Assembly (NCBI RefSeq): GCF_013297935.1
Contig: NZ_JAAFIX010000004.1
Coordinates: forward strand, 62,001-126,000
DNA length: 64,000 nt
Direction: 5' to 3'
Source of the DNA: Rhodoferax sp.
Lineage (GTDB): Bacteria; Pseudomonadota; Gammaproteobacteria; Burkholderiales; Burkholderiaceae_C
Part shown: piece by piece, positions 25,894 to 34,219 of the stretch
How positions within the stretch are numbered: position 1 is the first letter of the stretch
Layout of the letters: the number at the start of each line of letters is the position of its first letter
The notes under the pieces: generated by a model
Database searches by the model: none
What the model was told of the DNA's origin: nothing
Seen by the model: only the letters and a program-made list of their open reading frames with translations
Program-made: the position numbers and the translations under genes

Positions 25894-26802
25894 ATGCGAA
25901 TTGATCAACTTTTGGTGCAGCGCGGGCTGGCCAGCACCCGTTCCCAGGCCCAGCGCCTGATTGCGGATGGCGTGGAGTGGCTGAAGATGGAGCTCTCGGG
26001 CGAAGTCTGGAAACGTGTAGCCAAAAACGGAGATGAGGTGCCCGAGGGCGCCAAGATCCGTTTGTTGGACGATTCGGAGGCTCGTTACGTTTCGCGCGGG
26101 GGGCTGAAGCTGGAGGCGGCGCTCAAGCAGGTGGGCCTGTCGGTGACCGGTTTGCGTTGCTTAGATGTGGGCCAGAGTACCGGCGGATTCACAGACTGCT
26201 TGTTGCAGGCCGGCGCGCAGTCGGTGGTGGGGGTGGATGTGGGCAGCGCCCAATTGCATCCGTCCTTGCGCAGCGATGCTCGCGTGCTGTGTGTGGAGTC
26301 GGTCAATGCCCGCACCTTGTCTGCTATGGATTTGGTAGCTGCTTACGCAGATAGTACCGGGGCTGGCGGCCAATTTGAGGAAGAAGCCGAGCTGGACGAT
26401 GATTGGGGCGATGACGACGACTTCGAAGACGAAGGCCTCGAACCGCAGGCGAAGGCCGAGGCCGAGCCGGTCGAGTTGCCTCCGGAGTTCGCGCCACCTT
26501 TCGACCTGCTGGTGGCTGACTTGTCTTTCATCTCGCAGACGCTGGTGCTGCCAGCGGCGGTGGAGCTGCTCAAAGAGGGTGGTGTGCTGCTCACACTGGT
26601 CAAGCCACAGTTCGAGTTACAGCCCGGGCAAGTGGGCAAGGGCGGTATTGTCAAAGATCCGGCCATGTACCCCATCGTGGAGCAGCGCTTGCGCGACACC
26701 TGTGCAGACCTCGGTCTGGAGGTGACCCATTGGTTCGACTCCGCCATCGAAGGTGGCGACGGAAACCGCGAATTCTTTATTGCTGCCCGCAAAGCGGGCT
26801 GA
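25894..26802 (+). CDS. tlyA: TlyA-family RNA methyltransferase with repeat-derived acidic insertion
   Basis: 302 residues. N-terminal S4 RNA-binding domain (RIDQLLVQRGLASTRSQAQRLI), RGGLKLEAALK, and a FtsJ-like SAM domain with LDVGQSTGGFTDCLLQ and DLLVADLSFIS. It methylates ribosomal RNA 2'-O positions in characterised relatives, some of which are also called haemolysins. The protein is longer than usual: an acidic segment (about 145-205) separates SVNARTL from the FDLLVADLSFIS strand. That segment begins with AMDLVAAYADSTGAGGQF, encoded by a dispersed repeat. Between ahcY and metF it forms part of the SAH-regulated methionine-cycle block. Confidence 0.9.
   Translation: MRIDQLLVQRGLASTRSQAQRLIADGVEWLKMELSGEVWKRVAKNGDEVPEGAKIRLLDDSEARYVSRGGLKLEAALKQVGLSVTGLRCLDVGQSTGGFTDCLLQAGAQSVVGVDVGSAQLHPSLRSDARVLCVESVNARTLSAMDLVAAYADSTGAGGQFEEEAELDDDWGDDDDFEDEGLEPQAKAEAEPVELPPEFAPPFDLLVADLSFISQTLVLPAAVELLKEGGVLLTLVKPQFELQPGQVGKGGIVKDPAMYPIVEQRLRDTCADLGLEVTHWFDSAIEGGDGNREFFIAARKAG
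26322..26377 (+). repeat. dispersed Comamonadaceae repeat (copy 5) inside tlyA
   Basis: TGCTATGGATTTGGTAGCTG, CTTACGCAGATAGTACC, GGGGCTGGCGGCCAATTTGA. In frame with tlyA, giving AMDLVAAYADSTGAGGQF. Gene and repeat are on the same strand. Confidence 0.82.
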
Positions 26803-26845
26803 ACTCAGCGCCGCCATAGCGCGGGCGCCTGAGACGGAGAACACT

Positions 26846-27691
26846 ATGTCTGCAAATAACCGGATTCCAGTGAGCCTGGAGTTTTTCCCCCCTAAGACGC
26901 CCGAAGGTGCTGAAAAACTGCGCGTGGTCCGCCAGCAGCTCTACGGGCTGAAGCCGGAGTTTTGCTCGGTAACTTTCGGTGCCGGTGGCTCCACCCAGGA
27001 AGGCACGTTCAACACCGTGCGAGATATTCTGGCCGAAGGCACAGATGCAGCGTCCCACTTTTCTTGCGTAGGCGCCACCAAGGCCACGGTGCGTGTCCAA
27101 TTGGCCACCCTGAAGGCGATGGGCGTCAAACGGCTGGTAGCGCTGCGGGGCGACTTGCCCAGTGGCTATGGTGCGGGTGGCGAGTTTCATTACGCCAGTG
27201 ACTTGGTGGAATTCATTCGCGCTGAGACCGGCGACGACTTTCACATCGAGGTGGCTGCATACCCTGAGGTTCACCCGCAGGCCAAGTCGCCTGCCAGTGA
27301 CTTGCAGGCGTTTGCCGCCAAGGTTAAGGCCGGCGCTAACTCGGCCATTACCCAGTATTTCTACAACTCGGACGCTTATTTCCGCTTCCAGGAAGAGGTG
27401 GATGCTCTGGGCATTACGGTGCCGGTGGTGCCGGGCATCATGCCCATTACCAGTTCAACCCAGCTGATGCGCTTCTCCGACGCCTGCGGAGCCGAAATCC
27501 CGCGCTGGATCCGCCTGCGTTTGCAGAGCTACGGCGATGACGTGGCGTCTATCAAGGCGTTCGGCTTGGAGGTGGTGACCGATTTGTGTGAGCAGCTGCG
27601 TGCCGGTGGCGCACCGGCACTGCACTTCTACACCATGAACCAGAGCGCACCGACTCTGGCCTTGTGTGAGAACCTCGGTCTGAGCGCCTAG
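26846..27691 (+). CDS. metF: methylenetetrahydrofolate reductase
   Basis: 281 residues with family signatures EFFPPKTPEGAEKL, SVTFGAGGSTQEGT, LVALRGDLPSG, HIEVAAYPEVHPQA and FYNSDAYFRF. This flavoprotein reduces 5,10-methylene-THF to 5-methyl-THF, the methyl donor for homocysteine remethylation, which fits its place downstream of ahcY. ATG 26846 follows ACGGAGAACACT; earlier in-frame starts are inside tlyA. Confidence 0.96.
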   Translation: MSANNRIPVSLEFFPPKTPEGAEKLRVVRQQLYGLKPEFCSVTFGAGGSTQEGTFNTVRDILAEGTDAASHFSCVGATKATVRVQLATLKAMGVKRLVALRGDLPSGYGAGGEFHYASDLVEFIRAETGDDFHIEVAAYPEVHPQAKSPASDLQAFAAKVKAGANSAITQYFYNSDAYFRFQEEVDALGITVPVVPGIMPITSSTQLMRFSDACGAEIPRWIRLRLQSYGDDVASIKAFGLEVVTDLCEQLRAGGAPALHFYTMNQSAPTLALCENLGLSA

Positions 27692-27704
27692 CGCTTACTC
27701 CGGT

Positions 27705-28595
27705 TTAGCCGCCGGAATCGAGGGTGGAGGTTGCGTTGGCGTCTTGCCCGAGCAACTTCACCATCTGGGGTAGCGCGTCTTTCAGGGCTGCCTTCAGGGT
27801 GTGCGGCGGGTTGATCAAAAACATGCCGCTGGCGGGCAGGCCGGGGCGAACCACTTCACCTTGCTCGTCGGTGGTGAGCTTGCTCGATTTGACGGTCAAG
27901 GTGGCGTGAAGCCAGGACTTGCCGGCCTTGTTGGCCATGGTTTTGAGTTTCTTCGGCAGGTCGTGTGCTTCGGGCCGCGGAATGATGGGGTACCACACGG
28001 CATAGGTTCCGGTGGCAAAGCGCAACATCGAATCGGCCACCATACTCGCCACCCGCATGTAGTCATTTTTGACCTCATAACTTGGGTCGCACAGCACCAG
28101 GGCGCGGCGGGACGGAGGTGGTAAAAACTTCTTCAGCCCTTCAAAACCATCTTCCCGCAGCACTGTCACCTGTCGGCCCGCTTCCAGCTGGGCTACGTTG
28201 GCGATCAGCGTTTTCGTGTCGGTAGGGTGGAGCTCAAAAAGTTTGAGCTTGTCCCGGCCGCTGAGCAAGCTTTGGATGATGAAAGGCGAGCCCGGGTACA
28301 CCGACCAGGTATTGCCGGCATTGAAGCCCGCCACCATATCAATGTAGTCCTGCAAAGCCGGAGCGAACGGGGTGTCGGGCTTGCTGGCCACCAGCTTGAG
28401 GAAGCCTTCTGCAGCTTCTTCACTGGTTTTTGCGAAGTCTCCGTCGAGTTTGTAGAGCCCCGCTCCTGCGTGGGTGTCAAACACATTGAGCGCAGCTTCT
28501 TTTTGCGTCATGTGTCGCAAAACTGCCAGCAAAGTGGTGTGTTTCAACACGTCGGCATGGTTGCCGGCGTGGAAGGCGTGTCGATAACTAAACAT
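27705..28595 (-). CDS. rlmJ: 23S rRNA (adenine(2030)-N6)-methyltransferase RlmJ
   Basis: 296 residues. N-terminus MFSYRHAFHAGNHADVLKH is diagnostic of RlmJ; SAM-binding VFDTHAGAGLY and the catalytic DPSYE motif (variant of DPPY) are present, and the C-terminal LINPPHTL is typical. It methylates A2030 of 23S rRNA. Convergent with metF across 13 bases and divergent from the kinase gene. Confidence 0.93.
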   Translation of the reverse strand: MFSYRHAFHAGNHADVLKHTTLLAVLRHMTQKEAALNVFDTHAGAGLYKLDGDFAKTSEEAAEGFLKLVASKPDTPFAPALQDYIDMVAGFNAGNTWSVYPGSPFIIQSLLSGRDKLKLFELHPTDTKTLIANVAQLEAGRQVTVLREDGFEGLKKFLPPPSRRALVLCDPSYEVKNDYMRVASMVADSMLRFATGTYAVWYPIIPRPEAHDLPKKLKTMANKAGKSWLHATLTVKSSKLTTDEQGEVVRPGLPASGMFLINPPHTLKAALKDALPQMVKLLGQDANATSTLDSGG

Positions 28596-28700
28596 CCCCT
28601 ATGATACCTAGCGACCCGCGGTGTCATGTGCATCAAGTTTGGAAAGAGGCCTCTCACGGGTCTTTGCGGGCATAAAAAATACAGAGTTCATCTCAAAGAC

Positions 28701-30419
28701 ATGGTTGACCAACACGCACCGTCTGCTCCCCCGCAGGTCCCTGTGACCGGGCATCTGGACGCCTTGGCGCCCGGTACCCGTTTGGCTGAGTTCGAGATCA
28801 AAGGCTTGTTGGGCGTCGGCGGTTTCGGGATGGTCTATCGCGGCTATGACCATTCCCTGCATCGCGCTGTCGCGATCAAGGAGTACATGCCGACCAGCCT
28901 CGCAGGCCGCGACCCGCTGGCGGCGGTAACCGTGAAGTCGGCTACCGATTCCGCGGCGTTTGAGTCGGGGCTGCGGTCTTTTATTGCAGAAGCGCGCTTG
29001 TTGGCCCGGTTTGACCACCCCTCGCTGGTCAAGGTATATCGCTTCTGGGAGGCCAACAACACTGCCTATATGGCCATGCCTTTGTACGAAGGCATCACAC
29101 TCAAAGAGGCCCGGCGCCGCATGAGCGGTCCGCCACCTCAGGCGTGGCTCCAATCCGTGTTGTGGTCTGTGTTGGCGGGCCTGAAGGTGTTGCACGACAA
29201 CAGCACTCTGCACCGCGATGTGTCTCCCGACAATATTTTTCTGCAAAATATCGGCCCGCCGGTGCTACTGGATCTGGGCGCCGCACGCCGGGCGATTCTC
29301 GACACCAGCCAGAAGCACACTGCGGTGTTGAAGGTGAACTACGCCCCGATCGAGCAATATGCCGACGCCCGCGATATGCAGGAAGGGCCTTGGACCGACC
29401 TGTATGCGGTGGCCGCGGTGATGCACGGCTGTATTTGTAATGAGCCCCCGCTACCGGCGACTTTTCGCGCAGTGCGGGACCGTTTGCCGCCATTTGCCCA
29501 AGTTGCCCAGACGGCAGAGACGCACTTCGGGCAGACCTATTCAGACAATTTTGTGCGGGCTATTGCTCATGCGTTGGTGATTGAGCCTGCTGAGCGAACC
29601 CCTAGCGTCGAAGCGCTGGCACAAGAAATCGGGATGAAGTCGCCGCCGGACCTCGCGCGATTCGATTGGCGCAAGGCCTTGGGCGAGTCGGTGACCTTGA
29701 CCGAAGCCGGTGATGATCCCGCACCGATAACGACCGAGATGTTGACCACCCGGCCGGCCTCGGATTTCCCGGATACGGTGTTTCAGTCGACGACACTGGA
29801 TTCAGCCAAGACGGTGAAGGTTCCTCCTCCGGGTGGTGCCCCTGTCAAAGCCCGCCGGACGGAGTCGCCCACCCGGAGCAGTGCTGTAACCTTCCATGGG
29901 TGGTGGATTGCAGTGGGGTTATTGCTCGCTGTCTTGGCATGGTGGGCTTTGCGGCCAGCTGTGCCCCAGCCACAACCGATGTTGACAGAGCGCGCTGCGC
30001 CAGAGGGTCTGCCAGCGCAGCTACCCGCAGTGCAAGCCGGTGTGCCCGAGGTCAGCCCACCTGCGCCACAGGTGGCGCCACCTGCTAAGGCAGTGAGTGG
30101 ACCGCTGGCCACAAGCCCGGTTAAGCCGGCCCCGGCATCGCGCGCTGTCGCCGCCAACCCGCCTGCTCCGGCCATCACGGAAAAGGCGCAGCCCGCCAAG
30201 GCGCCCTTACGGCCGGAGGCGGGCGCAACTGCGGCTGCGGAGAAGCCCTCGGTTCATTCAACGAGTTCCAAAGATCCTTTGGCGGCATGTGCGGAGGCAT
30301 CGGTCTTTTCGCGGACCATGTGCGTGTACCGGGAGTGCCAGAAGCCAGAGTTCTATAACTTGCCGGTGTGCGTGGCTGATCGCAAGCACTGGGACGAGCA
30401 AAACAAGAACCGAAACTGA
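28701..30419 (+). CDS. membrane-anchored Ser/Thr protein kinase
   Basis: 572 residues. Kinase domain about 30-290: glycine loop LLGVGGFGMVY, VAIKEYMP (Lys), catalytic HRDVSPDNIFL, and LLDLGAAR where the usual DFG is DLG. There follow a Pro/Thr-rich linker, one membrane helix (about 400-418, WWIAVGLLLAVLAWWAL), an Ala/Pro-rich periplasmic stretch, and a C-terminal Cys-containing tail (about 528-572: four Cys in CAEASVF..CVYRECQK..LPVC). ATG 28701 is preferred to the upstream codons because it starts just before the kinase fold. Substrates unknown. Confidence 0.88.
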   Translation: MVDQHAPSAPPQVPVTGHLDALAPGTRLAEFEIKGLLGVGGFGMVYRGYDHSLHRAVAIKEYMPTSLAGRDPLAAVTVKSATDSAAFESGLRSFIAEARLLARFDHPSLVKVYRFWEANNTAYMAMPLYEGITLKEARRRMSGPPPQAWLQSVLWSVLAGLKVLHDNSTLHRDVSPDNIFLQNIGPPVLLDLGAARRAILDTSQKHTAVLKVNYAPIEQYADARDMQEGPWTDLYAVAAVMHGCICNEPPLPATFRAVRDRLPPFAQVAQTAETHFGQTYSDNFVRAIAHALVIEPAERTPSVEALAQEIGMKSPPDLARFDWRKALGESVTLTEAGDDPAPITTEMLTTRPASDFPDTVFQSTTLDSAKTVKVPPPGGAPVKARRTESPTRSSAVTFHGWWIAVGLLLAVLAWWALRPAVPQPQPMLTERAAPEGLPAQLPAVQAGVPEVSPPAPQVAPPAKAVSGPLATSPVKPAPASRAVAANPPAPAITEKAQPAKAPLRPEAGATAAAEKPSVHSTSSKDPLAACAEASVFSRTMCVYRECQKPEFYNLPVCVADRKHWDEQNKNRN

Positions 30420-30435
30420 TCCGCTCACGGCGGGT

Positions 30436-30464
30436 TTGCTGTTTTTGCTTGGCCTTTGTATAAT
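30436..30464 (+). promoter_or_regulatory. sigma70-type promoter of rplM-rpsI
   Basis: TTGCTG and TATAAT separated by exactly 17 bases, about 125 bases before the rplM ATG. A strong match, as expected for a ribosomal-protein operon. Confidence 0.8.
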
Positions 30465-30470
30465 CGAGGG

Positions 30471-30502
30471 CTTCGCAGCGCATTTGTGGCTCCGCGGCGA
30501 AG
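30471..30502 (+). promoter_or_regulatory. stem-loop in the rplM leader
   Basis: CTTCGCAGCG pairs with CGCGGCGAAG around a 12-base loop, right at the start of the predicted rplM transcript. It may be the leader structure used for autogenous control by L13, or a simple 5' stabiliser; only the pairing is seen. Confidence 0.45.
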
Positions 30503-30589
30503 AATTCAACCCACCTAAGAGATTCCCAACAGAGGAACGCCGACCGTGGAAAAGAGCCCTCCCAAACCTTCTTTTTAAAGAGAAAACTC

Positions 30590-31018
30590 ATGTCTACATT
30601 CAGCGCAAAACCCGCTGAGGTCGTGCACGAGTGGTTTGTGGTTGACGCGACCGATAAGGTCCTCGGACGAGTAGCCAGCGAAGTTGCTCTCCGTTTGCGC
30701 GGCAAACACAAGGCCATTTACACGCCTCACGTCGATACCGGTGATTTCATCGTCGTTATCAACGCAGCCCAACTCAAAGTAACTGGCACCAAGTCCTTGG
30801 ACAAGGTGTACTACCGCCACTCCGGTTATCCCGGCGGTATCACAGCTACGAACTTCCGTGACATGCAGTCCAAGCATCCCGGACGCGCTTTGGAAAAAGC
30901 CGTCAAGGGCATGTTGCCCAAGGGTCCCCTGGGCTACGCCATGATCAAGAAGCTCAAGGTGTACGGTGGTGCTGAGCACCCGCACACTGCCCAGCAACCC
31001 AAAGTGTTGGAACTGTAA
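30590..31018 (+). CDS. rplM: 50S ribosomal protein L13
   Basis: 142 residues, complete. Conserved [31 protein letters not shown], and [26 protein letters not shown]. Early assembly protein of the large subunit. ATG follows AAAGAGAAAACTC. First gene of the universal rplM-rpsI operon, with rpsI 9 bases downstream. Confidence 0.99.
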   Translation: MSTFSAKPAEVVHEWFVVDATDKVLGRVASEVALRLRGKHKAIYTPHVDTGDFIVVINAAQLKVTGTKSLDKVYYRHSGYPGGITATNFRDMQSKHPGRALEKAVKGMLPKGPLGYAMIKKLKVYGGAEHPHTAQQPKVLEL

Positions 31019-31027
31019 GGAGCTCTC

Positions 31028-31420
31028 ATGATTGGTGAATGGAACAATGGAACAGGCCGTCGCAAATCCAGCGTCGCCCGCGTTTTCCTGAAAAAAGGCA
31101 CTGGCAAGATCACTGTGAACGGTAAAGACATCGAAAACTTCTTCGGTCGTCAAACCTCCATCATGATCTGCAAGCAACCCCTGATGCTGACTAACCACGC
31201 TGAATCGTTTGACATCATGGTCAACGTTGCAGGCGGTGGTGAATCCGGCCAGGCTGGTGCTACACGTCACGGCATTACACGTGCATTGATCGATTACGAC
31301 GCGAGCCTCAAGCCCGCACTGAGCCAAGCCGGCTTCGTAACTCGTGACGCACGTGAAGTGGAACGTAAGAAGGTCGGCTTCCACGGCGCTCGTCGTCGTA
31401 AGCAGTTCTCCAAGCGTTAA
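31028..31420 (+). CDS. rpsI: 30S ribosomal protein S9
   Basis: 130 residues with [36 protein letters not shown] and the C-terminal [18 protein letters not shown] tail that reaches the P-site tRNA. Standard partner of rplM, preceded by AAGGAG. Confidence 0.99.
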   Translation: MIGEWNNGTGRRKSSVARVFLKKGTGKITVNGKDIENFFGRQTSIMICKQPLMLTNHAESFDIMVNVAGGGESGQAGATRHGITRALIDYDASLKPALSQAGFVTRDAREVERKKVGFHGARRRKQFSKR

Positions 31421-31448
31421 TCACGCTGCAACATTACGTTGCACATTT

Positions 31449-31485
31449 ACAGCCGCCCGAGGTCAAACTCCGGCGGCTGTTTTTA
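31449..31485 (+). terminator. rho-independent terminator after rpsI
   Basis: ACAGCCGCC pairs with GGCGGCTGT around a 14-base loop, followed by TTTTTAT. It closes the ribosomal protein operon. Confidence 0.92.
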
Positions 31486-31510
31486 TTCTGGCTGCTAGAC
31501 TTCGCCTCCC

Positions 31511-32239
31511 ATGAGATTTCGATTACTCCGCCGCCGCCTCACCATCAGCGCTCCTCGCATGGCTGTCCGCAGCGCCATGCCTTGGCCATTCCGTTGGGCC
31601 TTGTTGGCGATCGTCCTGGGCTTTTGTGCCGCCATCGGGCTGTGGGCTTTTGAGTTCGGCAAAGACATTGCCGGGCTTGAAAAGGGCTCCAAAGACGAAT
31701 TGGTGCAGCTCCGCGCAACTGCCGCTGCGCTGCAAGCCGAAATGCTCACCCTCAAGACGGAGCGCGATCAAGCGCAATCGGTCGCCAACACTGCCGACAC
31801 CTTGGTGACTGCCGAGAAAGCCTCCCAGGAGAAACTCATTGCCCAAGTGAAGCAGTTGGAGGCAGACAACCGGTCTTTGCGCGACGACCTCGGCTTTTTT
31901 GAAAAGCTCATTCCGGCGGGTGGCGTTGAGGGAATCGCCATCCGCGGTCTTCAGGCGGAACTTACATCGCCGGGCACCTTAAAATGGCAAGCGCTGGTCA
32001 TGCAAGCCGGCCGTAACAGCACAGAGTTTGCAGGTCGTTTGGAAATAACTCTGGTCGGTACGGCGAACGGAAAGCCGTGGAATGCTTCACTCCCTGAAGG
32101 GGCGCTGGCTCTCAAGGTGAAGCAGTACGGGCGTCTGGAAGGGGAGTTTCCTATTCCTCCACAGACCGTGGTGAAAAGTGTGTCAGCGCGTGTCCTTGAG
32201 GGTTCCTTGGTCCGTGCAACCCAAACCCTCAAGCTTTAA
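31511..32239 (+). CDS. DUF6776-type membrane-anchored coiled-coil protein
   Basis: 242 residues. Basic N-terminus, one membrane helix (about 29-50, ALLAIVLGFCAAIGLWAF), coiled coil about 60-120 (VQLRATAAALQAEMLTLKTERDQAQ to VKQLEADNRSLRDDLGFFEKL), then a periplasmic beta domain. The same protein type stands beside a bactofilin gene in other betaproteobacteria, suggesting a joint role in cell shape or envelope organisation; function is not known. The bactofilin ATG follows 18 bases after its stop. Confidence 0.78.
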   Translation: MRFRLLRRRLTISAPRMAVRSAMPWPFRWALLAIVLGFCAAIGLWAFEFGKDIAGLEKGSKDELVQLRATAAALQAEMLTLKTERDQAQSVANTADTLVTAEKASQEKLIAQVKQLEADNRSLRDDLGFFEKLIPAGGVEGIAIRGLQAELTSPGTLKWQALVMQAGRNSTEFAGRLEITLVGTANGKPWNASLPEGALALKVKQYGRLEGEFPIPPQTVVKSVSARVLEGSLVRATQTLKL

Positions 32240-32257
32240 GCCAATCAGAGGTACGCC

Positions 32258-32653
32258 ATGTTTAACAAAAATAAGCAGCCACCCATCAAAAGTCTGATCG
32301 CAGACGGAACAGAAATTCAAGGAAACCTGACATTTTCCGACGGGCTCCGGGTCGACGGAACCGTTGTGGGGAATGTGCATGCTGCGGAAGCGGTCACCAG
32401 CATCCTGGTGATTTCAGACTCAGCCAGCATCACCGGCTCAATCACCGCAGACCACATCATCATTAACGGGACTGTGAAGGGCCCGATTCATGCCCGCCGC
32501 ATGTTGGAATTGCAGCCCAAAGCGCGCATTGAAGGCGATATTGAATACGCCGCACTCGAAATGCACCAGGGCGCCCTGATTTCAGGACAATTGCGACCGA
32601 TGCTTCTTGATGAAGAAAAACCCACATTGAAACTAGCGGCAAATAACCAGTAA
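32258..32653 (+). CDS. bactofilin (polymer-forming cytoskeletal protein)
   Basis: 131 residues. The central DUF583 beta-helix is visible as regularly spaced repeats: LIADGTEIQGNLTFSDGLRVDGTVVGNV, ILVISDSASITGSITADHIIINGTVKGPI, LELQPKARIEGDIEY. Bactofilins polymerise without nucleotide and act as membrane-associated scaffolds for cell-wall enzymes or chromosome-organising proteins. Short disordered tails flank the core, as usual. Confidence 0.92.
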   Translation: MFNKNKQPPIKSLIADGTEIQGNLTFSDGLRVDGTVVGNVHAAEAVTSILVISDSASITGSITADHIIINGTVKGPIHARRMLELQPKARIEGDIEYAALEMHQGALISGQLRPMLLDEEKPTLKLAANNQ

Positions 32654-32713
32654 GAGAATTCCCGAGCGAATTCCTGTACTATTTGCCAATTCCCGTATCT
32701 GAATGGAGTCGCC

Positions 32714-33079
32714 ATGAGCGCCGTTGCTGAAAACATCCAAACTGACATGCCTGCCCCGATTCTGTTTACCGACAGCGCCGCGGCCAAAGTGGCGGACCTG
32801 ATTGCCGAAGAAGGCAACCCCGATTTAAAACTGCGCGTATTCGTGCAGGGTGGTGGTTGCTCCGGCTTCCAGTATGGTTTCACGTTCGATGAAATCACCA
32901 ATGAAGACGACACCACCATGACAAAAAATGGCGTGTCTTTGCTGATCGATGCGATGAGCTACCAGTACCTGGTGGGCGCAGAAATCGACTACAAAGAAGA
33001 CCTGCAGGGTGCGCAGTTCGTGATCAAAAATCCCAATGCCACGACAACCTGTGGCTGCGGATCGTCCTTCTCGACCTGA
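32714..33079 (+). CDS. erpA: iron-sulfur cluster insertion protein ErpA
   Basis: 121 residues of the A-type carrier fold. Three conserved Cys are present: [13 protein letters not shown] and the C-terminal TTCGCGSSF. It receives Fe-S clusters and delivers them to apo-enzymes, essential for respiratory dehydrogenases and isoprenoid synthesis in relatives. ErpA rather than IscA is favoured by the genomic position between bactofilin and anmK, as in other Burkholderiales. Confidence 0.93.
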   Translation: MSAVAENIQTDMPAPILFTDSAAAKVADLIAEEGNPDLKLRVFVQGGGCSGFQYGFTFDEITNEDDTTMTKNGVSLLIDAMSYQYLVGAEIDYKEDLQGAQFVIKNPNATTTCGCGSSFST

Positions 33080-33082
33080 CCG

Positions 33083-34210
33083 TCAAGCCGGGTAGATTGC
33101 ACCGAGTATGCGGGCGCCTTGGGCGCCCGTTACTTTTGGAAGGCTGGAGGTACTTCGCTTCACCGTTTGCCGGGCAAGCCATGCAAATGCAGTAGCCTCT
33201 ACCTGCAAAGGCGGGAGCCCTAGGTCTGCCGAACTCAGCACCTTGGTGTCCGGCAACAGTGCTTGCAGGCGGGCCATCAACGAGCCGTTGTAAGCCCCGC
33301 CGCCGCACACCGCCAATTGCGAACAAGCAGACATATTGCGTTGCAGGGCATCTGCACAGGTCCGTGCGGTGAACTCGGTGAGGGTGGACTGCACGTCCAC
33401 CGCGGCGGGTGCACCATGTGCCCTCGACCACTCGCTAAGGCGACTTTCGAGCCAAGGGGTGTTGAAGAGATCCCGGCCGGTGCTCTTCGGGGGGGGCTTT
33501 TGCAAGAAAGGCTCGGCCAGCAGCAACTCCAGCAGCCCGATTACTACCGAGCCACTCGCAGCCCAAGCGCCATTGGCATCGTAGGGCTGGCCTGTGTGCT
33601 GTTGGCACCAAGCATCTATAAGCGCGTTGCCAGGGCCGCAATCAAAGCCCAAGACCGGTGCCTGTGGTGTGGCGTGCAGCAGCGTGAGGTTGGAGATGCC
33701 ACCGATGTTCAGTACCGCGAGTCGCTCACCCTGCGGGCTGAAAAAAGCCTGGTGGAAAGGGGGCACCAGGGGCGCCCCTTGTCCGCCAGCGGCGACATCG
33801 CGGCTGCGGAAATCAGCCACCACGTCTATGCCGCAAAGTTCTGCCAGCAGTGCAGGCTGATTCAGCTGTGTGGTGTAGCCCACGCCATCAAACTCACCTG
33901 GCCGGTGCCTTACTGTCTGCCCATGGGCGCCGATAGCGCACACAGCGTGAGTGGATACGCCGGTCGACTCCAGCAGCGCGTGCACAACAGCAGCGTACGA
34001 TCTGGCCAGGCCATTGGCCGCCAGGGCGCCGCGGTGGATTTCATCAGGGCCGCTGGTGTTCAAGGCCAGAAAATCCGCGCGCAAACCCTCGGGGAACCCG
34101 ATTGCTTGGTGGGCTAACACGACAGGGGATGCGCCCCCGAACTCCACCAAAACGCCATCCACGCCGTCCAGCGATGTGCCCGACATCAGGCCGATAAAAA
34201 GCTCCGACAC
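33083..34210 (-). CDS. anmK: anhydro-N-acetylmuramic acid kinase
   Basis: 375 residues. ATP/substrate motifs LFIGLMSGTSLDGVD, GAHGQTVRHRP, ADFRSRDVAAGGQGAPLVP, NIGGISNLT, GFDCGPGN and KSTGRDLFN are all typical. It phosphorylates and opens anhydroMurNAc during cell-wall recycling. Neighbouring M23 peptidase gene upstream on the same strand (9-base gap) gives a wall-turnover pair. Confidence 0.96.
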   Translation of the reverse strand: MSELFIGLMSGTSLDGVDGVLVEFGGASPVVLAHQAIGFPEGLRADFLALNTSGPDEIHRGALAANGLARSYAAVVHALLESTGVSTHAVCAIGAHGQTVRHRPGEFDGVGYTTQLNQPALLAELCGIDVVADFRSRDVAAGGQGAPLVPPFHQAFFSPQGERLAVLNIGGISNLTLLHATPQAPVLGFDCGPGNALIDAWCQQHTGQPYDANGAWAASGSVVIGLLELLLAEPFLQKPPPKSTGRDLFNTPWLESRLSEWSRAHGAPAAVDVQSTLTEFTARTCADALQRNMSACSQLAVCGGGAYNGSLMARLQALLPDTKVLSSADLGLPPLQVEATAFAWLARQTVKRSTSSLPKVTGAQGARILGAIYPA

Positions 34211-34219
34211 GGGGCGGAC

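Noticed and set aside
33105..33130. GC-rich hairpin GGGCGCC/GGGCGCCC near the end of anmK as a terminator
   Set aside because: It lies inside the anmK coding sequence (AnmK C-terminus) and lacks a strong T run on the correct strand.
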